A stretch of DNA of 11,208 nt, from positions 1 through 11,208 of the forward strand of contig CAJTVM010000081.1 of the NCBI GenBank assembly GCA_910579595.1. Direction: 5' to 3'. Shown here in pieces: positions 6,263 to 11,208 of this stretch (positions are counted from its first letter, which is position 1; every line of letters begins with the position of its first letter). The DNA comes from an uncultured Oscillospiraceae bacterium (GTDB lineage: Bacteria; Bacillota; Clostridia; Oscillospirales; Oscillospiraceae). A program made the translations under genes and the position numbers. The notes under the pieces are model-generated. The model was not told the origin of the DNA and did no database searches. It was given only the letters and a program-made list of their open reading frames with translations.

Positions 6263-6985
6263 TTAGGAGGACTGCTCCTCCGTCCGCTTTTTTTCGGCCC
6301 TCATCCGCTCATGGAGGCAGGCCAGCGCGTCGGACAGCCCTCCCAGATGGTCGATAAGCCCCATGCGCACCGCCTCCTCGCCATAGATCACACTGCCCAC
6401 ATCCGCCGCCATTTCCCCGGTGTTGAGCATAAGGTGCTCAAAATCCTCCCGGCTGATCCGGCTGTTGCGGGTGACGAAGGCGCAAATCCGATCCTGGATG
6501 CGCTCGAAGTAGTGGAAGGTCTGGCTCACGCCGATGACCAGCCCGTTGAGCCGTACCGGGTGGATAGTCATGGCCCCTGATGGGACAATAAATGATTCCT
6601 TTGCCGCCACCGCCAGGGGCACGCCGATGGAATGCCCGCCCCCCAGTACCAAGGACACGGTGGGCTTTTTCATCCCGGAGATCATCTCCGCGATGGCAAG
6701 CCCCGCCTCGATGTCGCCCCCCATGGTGTTGAGCAGGATGAGCAGCCCGTCCACGTCGGAGCTCTCCTCCACCGCGGTCAGCAGGGGCAGGACGTGCTCG
6801 TATTTTGTGGTTTTTGCCCCGGAGGCGGCCTCCTGGTGGCCCTCGATCTGGCCCACTATGGTCAGGGTGTGAATGGTGCCATCTTTTGTTTTCACGGTGC
6901 TGGAGCCCATGTCCACAATCTGCTGCTGGCGGTCGTTCTGCTCCGAACAGTCGCTGTTTTCTGTCGCTTTCGTCTCCTCTGTCAT
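6263..6985 (-). CDS. tepA: ClpP-fold serine protease, TepA-like
   Basis: This 240-residue protein belongs to the ClpP/crotonase fold and looks most like TepA (YmfB) of Bacillus, known as a translocation-enhancing or germination-linked protease. It lacks a signal peptide, so it should act in the cytoplasm. Visible motifs are LLILLNTMGGDIEAGLAIAE (oxyanion-loop region), GGGHSIGVPLAVAA with the nucleophile Ser119, and MTIHPVRLNGLVIG with His142. GEEAVRMGLIDHLGG near the end is typical of the family. The first 30 or so residues are acidic and polar and likely disordered; the tail is a charged helix. The start is the ATG at 6983-6985, with GGGGG 7 bases upstream. An earlier in-frame ATG at 7012 lies in the hairpin loop with no ribosome site. 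That GGGGG is locked in the 3' arm of the preceding terminator. No promoter was found between the two genes, so expression may need read-through or a promoter inside the GNAT gene. Confidence 0.85.
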   Translation of the reverse strand: MTEETKATENSDCSEQNDRQQQIVDMGSSTVKTKDGTIHTLTIVGQIEGHQEAASGAKTTKYEHVLPLLTAVEESSDVDGLLILLNTMGGDIEAGLAIAEMISGMKKPTVSLVLGGGHSIGVPLAVAAKESFIVPSGAMTIHPVRLNGLVIGVSQTFHYFERIQDRICAFVTRNSRISREDFEHLMLNTGEMAADVGSVIYGEEAVRMGLIDHLGGLSDALACLHERMRAEKKRTEEQSS

Positions 6986-6987
6986 GG

Positions 6988-7027
6988 AAAAACCCCCTTT
7001 TGCGGATAGCATTTCCGCAAAAGGGGG
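6988..7027 (-). terminator. Strong intrinsic terminator that contains the tepA ribosome site
   Basis: On the minus strand, the 14-base arm CCCCCTTTTGCGGA (as read on the plus strand at 6993-7006) pairs perfectly with 7014-7027 around a 7-base loop. TTTTT follows immediately (6992-6988). It begins 12 bases past the GNAT stop codon and ends the four-gene operon. The 3' arm supplies AAAAGGGGG, the only Shine-Dalgarno site for tepA, whose ATG lies two bases past the T-run. If the hairpin forms in a read-through transcript, that site is hidden. Confidence 0.85.
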
Positions 7028-7039
7028 CCTTTATCCGTT

Positions 7040-7477
7040 TTACAGCCGATCCAGCGCCATGATGACCTCGTCCCCGTCCACCTCGCCGGTGGGGCGGAAG
7101 CCCAGCTTCTCATAGAGCCGTCGGGCGGGGTCGTCGCCCTCCACATAGCACAGGCAGACTTTTTCGAAACGGCCATCCGCCCGCAACTCGTCCAGGGTCA
7201 GCCGCGCCGCCTGTTCGCCCAGGCCCCGGCCCTGGTACCGCTGGTCGATAAACAGCTGGCTGAACACATACTGCCCAGCCTCCGGCCAGTCAAAGTACAT
7301 CACCATGCCCACGGGGGTCTCGTCCTCCAGGATCAGCTTTGCCTGGCTGCGCTGCCTCCGGTGGGCGTAGGCCCTGGCCAAAATTCGGTTGGGGTCGGAA
7401 ACAAACCCCTTCTGATCCTCCCGGACGGCCAGCTCCTCCCGCCAGTTGTCCGGACCGATGGGCTCCAGGCAGATCAT
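7040..7477 (-). CDS. GNAT acetyltransferase, BltD/spermidine acetyltransferase-like
   Basis: This 145-residue cytoplasmic enzyme transfers acetyl from acetyl-CoA to an amine. The overall pattern resembles the diamine/spermidine acetyltransferases of Gram-positives (BltD type): NWREELAVREDQKGFV near the start, GMVMYFDWPEAGQYVFSQL in the middle, and RLYEKLGFRPTGEVDGDEVI at the end. Motif A for acetyl-CoA binding is QRYQGRGLG at 79-87 and carries the R/QxxGxG/A signature. Y122 in the RLYEKLGF segment is the usual general acid position. The ATG lies 2 bases past the aminopeptidase stop, and its ribosome site GAGGG sits within that gene's last codons, so it is the last cistron of the operon. The fold is certain. 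Polyamine as substrate is a family-based inference; another small amine is possible. Confidence 0.88.
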   Translation of the reverse strand: MICLEPIGPDNWREELAVREDQKGFVSDPNRILARAYAHRRQRSQAKLILEDETPVGMVMYFDWPEAGQYVFSQLFIDQRYQGRGLGEQAARLTLDELRADGRFEKVCLCYVEGDDPARRLYEKLGFRPTGEVDGDEVIMALDRL

Positions 7478-7479
7478 GG

Positions 7480-8889
7480 TCAGCCCTCGTATACCGCCTT
7501 GCAGGCGGCGTAGGTCATATAGCAGTCCAGCTTGGACACGGTCTCAAATGGAGCGTGCATACTCAGCACGGGCACCCCGGCGTCCAGGGTGTCGATGTTG
7601 CGGTTGGCCATGTAGCAGGCCACGGTGCCGCCGCCGCCCTGATCCACCTTGCCCAGCTCCGCCATCTGCCACAAAATGCCCCGGTCGTCCAGCAGGCGGC
7701 GGACATAGGCCACCAGCTCAGCGCCGGCGTCGGAGGCCCCGCCCTTGCCCCGGGATCCGGTGTACTTGCACAGGCCAATGCCATAGTTGACCTGTGCGGA
7801 GTTATTTTTCTCATACACATCGGCAAAATTGGGATCATAGGCCGCCGTCACGTCGGTGGACAGGCAGAAGGACTTCTCCAGGCACACCCGCAGGGGTACC
7901 TTCTGGCTGGCGCACAAATCGCCCATAAAGGTCTCGAAGAAGGCGGACTGCATTCCGCTGACACCCTCGGAGCCGATCTCCTCCTTGTCGGCCAGCACAC
8001 ACACGGCGGTGCGGCCGGGGACGCCCTCTAAGTCCAGCAGGGCCTTCAGTCCCGCATAGCCGCACACCCTGTCGTCGTGGCCGTAGGCCCCGATGAGGGA
8101 GCGGTCAAAACCGATGTCTACGGCGTTGAAGGCGGGGACGGCCTCGATCTCAGCGGAGATGAAGTCCGGCTCCCGGATGCCATAGTGGTCGTACAGCAGC
8201 TTCATCACCGCCAGCTTCACCCGGTCCTTGCCGTCATCGTCCTTCAGCGGACGGCTGCCCACCAGGATATTCAGGTTTTCAGCGGGGATGGCTTCACCCA
8301 GCTTTTTCTGGGACTGGGCCACGCCCAGATGGGGCAGCAGATCGTCAATGGTAAACAGGGGATCGCCGGGGTGCCCGCCCACAGAGACATTGATCACAGA
8401 ACCGTCCTTCATGGCCACTACGCCCCGCAGCTCCAGAGGGATGGTCACCCACTGGTACTTTTTGATGCCGCCATAGTAGTGGGTCTTGAAAAAGGCCAGC
8501 TCATTTTCCTCATACAGCGGGGTTGGTTTCAGATCCAACCGGGGGCTGTCGATGTGAGAGGCGGTAATGGACACACCCTGATCCAGCGGTATGGAACCGA
8601 TGATGGCAAGGTTGACGGCCCGGCCCCGGTTCACCCGGTACACCTTGGCGCCGGGCTGGAGCTCCATGCCCCGCTCCAGGGGGACAAACCCCGCAGCCTC
8701 GGCCAGCTCCACGGTGTAGTCCACGCAGGTGCGCTCGGTCTTACCCTTGTCCAGGAAAACCTTGTAGCCCTCACAATAGTCAAAAATGGCCTGCTCCGTG
8801 GCCTGATCCACCACGTCCCAGCCGTTTTTCTTCTGGTTCAGCAGCGCCTCCCGCAGCTGCTGCCCCGGTGTTTTTTCTTTCTCCTCCAT
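7480..8889 (-). CDS. M18-family metalloaminopeptidase
   Basis: This 469-residue cytoplasmic enzyme removes N-terminal residues from peptides and uses a two-zinc centre. It matches the clostridial branch of M18 (aminopeptidase 1 / aspartyl aminopeptidase group) and has the usual length. The metal-site residues are all present: H112 and D114 in SHIDSPRLDLK, D272 in GHDDRVCGY, catalytic E303 and ligand E304 in DKEEIGSEG, D346 in LSTDVTAAYDP, and H445 in MHAPFETVSK. The GGG region near 418-421 and SRGKGGASDAGAE at 379-391 are also family-like. AAGGAGG lies 10 bases before the ATG and overlaps the last codons of coaE, whose stop is 2 bases upstream. It is the third cistron of the operon and probably recycles peptides. 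Family assignment is firm; whether it prefers acidic or neutral N-terminal residues cannot be read from sequence. Confidence 0.95.
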   Translation of the reverse strand: MEEKEKTPGQQLREALLNQKKNGWDVVDQATEQAIFDYCEGYKVFLDKGKTERTCVDYTVELAEAAGFVPLERGMELQPGAKVYRVNRGRAVNLAIIGSIPLDQGVSITASHIDSPRLDLKPTPLYEENELAFFKTHYYGGIKKYQWVTIPLELRGVVAMKDGSVINVSVGGHPGDPLFTIDDLLPHLGVAQSQKKLGEAIPAENLNILVGSRPLKDDDGKDRVKLAVMKLLYDHYGIREPDFISAEIEAVPAFNAVDIGFDRSLIGAYGHDDRVCGYAGLKALLDLEGVPGRTAVCVLADKEEIGSEGVSGMQSAFFETFMGDLCASQKVPLRVCLEKSFCLSTDVTAAYDPNFADVYEKNNSAQVNYGIGLCKYTGSRGKGGASDAGAELVAYVRRLLDDRGILWQMAELGKVDQGGGGTVACYMANRNIDTLDAGVPVLSMHAPFETVSKLDCYMTYAACKAVYEG

Positions 8890-8891
8890 AA

Positions 8892-9494
8892 TTAAGAAGC
8901 CTCCTTAAGTATTAAATGAAACAGTGCCCGCGCTTCGGCCTCGAAGGCGTCTCGCGCCCCGTCGTTGCGCAGGGTGTAGGTGCAGCGCTCCTCGAACCAT
9001 TCAGGTGGCTTTTGCGCCGCAATCCGGGCCAGGGCGTACTCCTCCGAGATCCCCTCCCGGGCCATGATGCGCCGCGCCCGTATGTCTGACCGCGCAGTGA
9101 CCGCCACGGTGACATCGCACAGCTCCCCCGCCCCGCTCTCCAGCAGGGCGATGGCGTCCAGGGCAATTGCGGGACGGTTTTCTGCCTCCGCCCGGGCAAT
9201 CCGCCGCCTCAGCTCGGCAATGATGTACCGATGGGTGATGGCGTTGAGAGCCGCCAGCGCGGATTGATCCCCAAATACAATAGCACCAAATTCCTTCCGG
9301 CGCAAGCCCCCATTTGCATCAAATATTTCACAGCCAAAACGGTTTTTCAGCTCATTTTGCATGGGGATGCTGGTGCGCAGCAGATCATGGTATACCGCGT
9401 CGCAGTCCGCCGCCGCCCCGCCCAGCTCCCTCAGCACATTGAGCACCGTGGTCTTGCCAGCGCCGGTGGGGCCAGTGATGCCGATAACGGTCAT
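8892..9494 (-). CDS. coaE: Dephospho-CoA kinase
   Basis: CoaE performs the last step of coenzyme A synthesis, phosphorylating the 3' hydroxyl of dephospho-CoA with ATP in the cytoplasm. The protein is 200 residues, normal for the family. Walker A is GPTGAGKTT at 8-16 with K14. The DCD at 30-32 (AADCDAVYHDLL) matches the conserved acidic motif near the active site. ALDAIALLESG at about 112-122 corresponds to the family's VPLLFE strand but is divergent. The lid-like region RRIMAREGISEEYALARIAAQ follows. The ATG overlaps the stop of the upstream HAD-TsaC gene in ATGA, with GGAGGTGG and GGAGG just before it, so translation is likely coupled. Its C-terminal codons carry the ribosome site of the aminopeptidase gene. 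Confidence 0.93.
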   Translation of the reverse strand: MTVIGITGPTGAGKTTVLNVLRELGGAAADCDAVYHDLLRTSIPMQNELKNRFGCEIFDANGGLRRKEFGAIVFGDQSALAALNAITHRYIIAELRRRIARAEAENRPAIALDAIALLESGAGELCDVTVAVTARSDIRARRIMAREGISEEYALARIAAQKPPEWFEERCTYTLRNDGARDAFEAEARALFHLILKEAS

Positions 9495-10759
9495 GCCTCC
9501 ACCTCCCGCCCCAGGATCTCCTCAATTTTTTCTTGGCTCAAGCCCCCTTGGCGCAGAATGCGACAGGGACTGGCGGTCAGATCAAGGATGGTGGACTCCA
9601 CTCCCAAAGTACAGGGCCCGCCGTCCAGCACCGCATCAATGCGGCCAGCCAATTGTCCCAGCACATCTCCGGCGCTTTTGGGGCTGGCCCGGCCAGATAA
9701 GTTGGCGGACGGACAGGCCAGCGGATGGCCCAGCGCCCGGATGACGGCCAGGGCAGCGGGATGGTCGGGGCAGCGCACCCCCTGGGTGGCCCCCCCAGCG
9801 GGGACGATGGAGGGCAACGCCCCATTTCCCCACAATATCAAAGTCAGCGGCCCCGGCCAAAAGGCATCGGCCAGCTTGTACGCATCCTCCGGGATGTCCC
9901 GGCACACGGTTTCCACCATGGCCATGCCGTCCACCAGCACACTCAGCGGCTTAGCGTCCGGACGGCCCTTGGCGTCATAGTTGGCCTGGACGGCGGTTTC
10001 CTGAGTGGCATCGGCGGCAAGGCCGTATACCGTTTCAGTAGGGACGGCCACCAGCCGCCCAACCCGCAGCAGCTCCGCCGCAACCACCGCCTGTCCGGTG
10101 GTCAGCAGCGCCGTTCCGGTGACAACCGCCGCCAACTGCTCCGGGCTGTCGATGATCCAGTCCGCCCCGGCATCCTTCAGCTCCTCCCGCTCCCGAAATC
10201 CCCACAGCACACCGCACACCGTCAGCCCGCCGTTTTTGCCCGTGAGCACGTCCACATCGCTGTCGCCCACAAACAAGGTGGTTTCGGGCTTGGCCCCGAG
10301 CTTCTCCATCATGGCGTGGAGCAGGGTGGGGTCAGGCTTCAGCGGCGCGTCGGGCAGCGCCCCTTGCACATACTCAAACAGGCCGGGGAGATAGTGCTCC
10401 ACCACTGGTCCGGCCAGATTGTGGGCCTTGTTGGACAGCACCGCCAGACACGCCCCTGCCCCCTTCAGCGCGGCCAGCAGCCCGGCCACGCCGGGATAGG
10501 GGGCGGTTTTGTCCTCTTTGTGCTCATCATAGTAGGCGGAAAACTCCGCCAGCGCCTGGTTCAGCGTGTCCCTGTCTGTGCCGGAGGGGGCAAAGCGCTC
10601 CACCAGCTTGGGAATACCATTACCCACCATATGCTTGTACTCGTTTATCGTGTGGACGGACCAGCCGTGGGCGGCACAGACCTGGTTGCCCGCGTCCGCC
10701 AGATCGTCGATGGTATTCAACAGTGTGCCATCTAAGTCAAAAATAACATGAGTGTACAT
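9491..10759 (-). CDS. HAD phosphatase fused to TsaC/Sua5 threonylcarbamoyl-AMP synthase
   Basis: One uninterrupted 422-residue frame holds two enzymes. Residues 1 to about 212 are a HAD-superfamily phosphatase like phosphoglycolate phosphatase: D8 and D10 in FDLDGTLLNT, S109 in VLSNKAH, K141 in LKPDP, and FVGDSDVD (D166, D170), with a helical cap between. Residues about 222-422 are a YrdC/TsaC domain that makes threonylcarbamoyl-AMP from threonine, bicarbonate and ATP for the t6A base of ANN-decoding tRNAs: PTETVYGLAAD at 240-250, AKGRPDAKPLSVLV with K264 and R266, and CPSANLSG with S351 and N353. All key residues of both halves are visible, so both may be active. The extra C-terminal Sua5 domain is absent. 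The linker is only about ten residues and holds no Met or ribosome site. The start at 10757-10759 has only a weak site (AGAG). It is the first cistron of the operon and overlaps coaE by 4 bases. Confidence 0.92.
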   Translation of the reverse strand: MYTHVIFDLDGTLLNTIDDLADAGNQVCAAHGWSVHTINEYKHMVGNGIPKLVERFAPSGTDRDTLNQALAEFSAYYDEHKEDKTAPYPGVAGLLAALKGAGACLAVLSNKAHNLAGPVVEHYLPGLFEYVQGALPDAPLKPDPTLLHAMMEKLGAKPETTLFVGDSDVDVLTGKNGGLTVCGVLWGFREREELKDAGADWIIDSPEQLAAVVTGTALLTTGQAVVAAELLRVGRLVAVPTETVYGLAADATQETAVQANYDAKGRPDAKPLSVLVDGMAMVETVCRDIPEDAYKLADAFWPGPLTLILWGNGALPSIVPAGGATQGVRCPDHPAALAVIRALGHPLACPSANLSGRASPKSAGDVLGQLAGRIDAVLDGGPCTLGVESTILDLTASPCRILRQGGLSQEKIEEILGREVEA

Positions 10760-10850
10760 ATCTCTGCTACGCCCTTTTCATTTTCCGCATTCTCCCGCTG
10801 CCAACGTCATATTGTGGATTTCAGACGCACTGGCAACTGAAATTCCTTAT
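10760..10850 (-). promoter_or_regulatory. Intergenic region, presumed promoter of the tsaC-coaE operon
   Basis: This 91-base gap holds GGATTTCAG (10816-10824), which can pair with CTGAAATTCC (10837-10846) apart from one bulged base. That makes a hairpin just past the hydrolase stop, but no T-run follows on the minus strand. A TTGCCA at 5 of 6 to a -35 lies in its loop, with only a poor -10 (AATATG) 17 bases on. A promoter is expected here or in the hydrolase gene, but none is convincing. Confidence 0.3.
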
Positions 10851-11208
10851 TCATTGACCAAGGAAGCTCCAAATAGTATTCGTATATTTTTTTGCCTCTT
10901 CAATTCGCGGAAAGTGCCCACTATTTTCAAAAATCGCCTGTGTTACATTTCGTACGTTGTTCATAATATACTCAATTTGATTTTTTGTACATACAGGATC
11001 ATACATTCCGTTAATCAACAGCATCGGAGCAGTAATCTTCGGGAGCATCGGCAAAAAATTGTCAGTCATCAGCACCCTTTTCTGCAAAGATCCATTTGAC
11101 GCTGGTTGTGTTTCCAGCAATTTCATCAAATGCTGCTCTCCCTTTGACCACATTTCATCTGTAATATCAGAAGTATCCATACTCATCTGATATTCTTCAA
11201 AAGAAATG
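10851..11208 (-). CDS. Alpha/beta hydrolase (5' end beyond window)
   Basis: The frame is open from the right edge to the TGA at 10851-10853 and gives the C-terminal 118 residues of an alpha/beta hydrolase. The order of elements fits: LPKITAPMLLINGMYDPVC carries the strand and the likely catalytic Asp, and NSGHFPRIEEAKKYTNTIWSFL carries the catalytic His followed by the last helix. The nucleophile Ser would be off the window. An internal ATG at 11186 is not the likely start, because the frame continues upstream (ISFEEYQ) and the fold needs about 150 more residues. The stretch is clearly more AT-rich than the genes after it, so it may be an acquired gene. The substrate cannot be told; esterase, peptidase and lactonase types share this fold. 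Confidence 0.85.
   Translation of the reverse strand, partial: ISFEEYQMSMDTSDITDEMWSKGEQHLMKLLETQPASNGSLQKRVLMTDNFLPMLPKITAPMLLINGMYDPVCTKNQIEYIMNNVRNVTQAIFENSGHFPRIEEAKKYTNTIWSFLGQ

Noticed and set aside
1..11208. CRISPR arrays, tRNA or rRNA genes, prophage or defence genes
   Set aside because: I looked for regular short repeats, cloverleaf-like segments and hallmark proteins on both strands and saw none.

Overview
This 11.2 kb window is chromosomal DNA from what looks like a Gram-positive anaerobe of the Firmicutes, most likely an Oscillospirales-type gut clostridium. The basis for this is inference: strong purine-rich Shine-Dalgarno sites, extended -10 promoters, an SLH-domain surface protein, a Rex NADH sensor, RecD2 without RecBC, a TepA-like protease and high-GC housekeeping genes. 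No rRNA, tRNA or other marker is present to fix the genus. Every convincing gene lies on the minus strand, so transcription runs from high to low coordinates.

Reading in the direction of transcription, the window opens with the 3' part of an AT-rich alpha/beta hydrolase (10851-11208). A tight four-gene operon follows. It holds a HAD phosphatase fused to a TsaC/Sua5 threonylcarbamoyl-AMP synthase (9491-10759), dephospho-CoA kinase coaE (8892-9494), an M18 aminopeptidase (7480-8889) and a polyamine-type GNAT acetyltransferase (7040-7477). It is closed by a strong intrinsic terminator at 6988-7027. The 3' arm of that terminator is also the Shine-Dalgarno site of the next gene, a TepA/ClpP-fold protease (6263-6985).

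Next comes a two-gene unit of rex (5419-6057) and a secreted three-SLH-domain protein (4346-5422). The stop and start overlap in ATGA, and the unit is driven by a near-consensus promoter containing inverted repeats. recD2 (1959-4190) has its own consensus-like promoter. Downstream of recD2 lies about 0.5 kb of decayed DNA holding an IS4-type transposase fragment, then a NUDIX hydrolase (802-1416) with its own promoter and terminator. The window ends with a LytTR response regulator (1-623) that runs off the left edge.

Most of the content is housekeeping: DNA repair helicase, redox regulator, CoA synthesis, tRNA t6A synthesis, peptide turnover. The lower-GC, accessory-like parts are the alpha/beta hydrolase, the NUDIX gene and the IS remnant. 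I see no CRISPR array, toxin-antitoxin pair, phage genes or defence island. The points most worth a second look are the HAD-TsaC fusion, the terminator that hides the tepA ribosome binding site, the rex-SLH coupling, and the direct repeats in front of the LytTR regulator.
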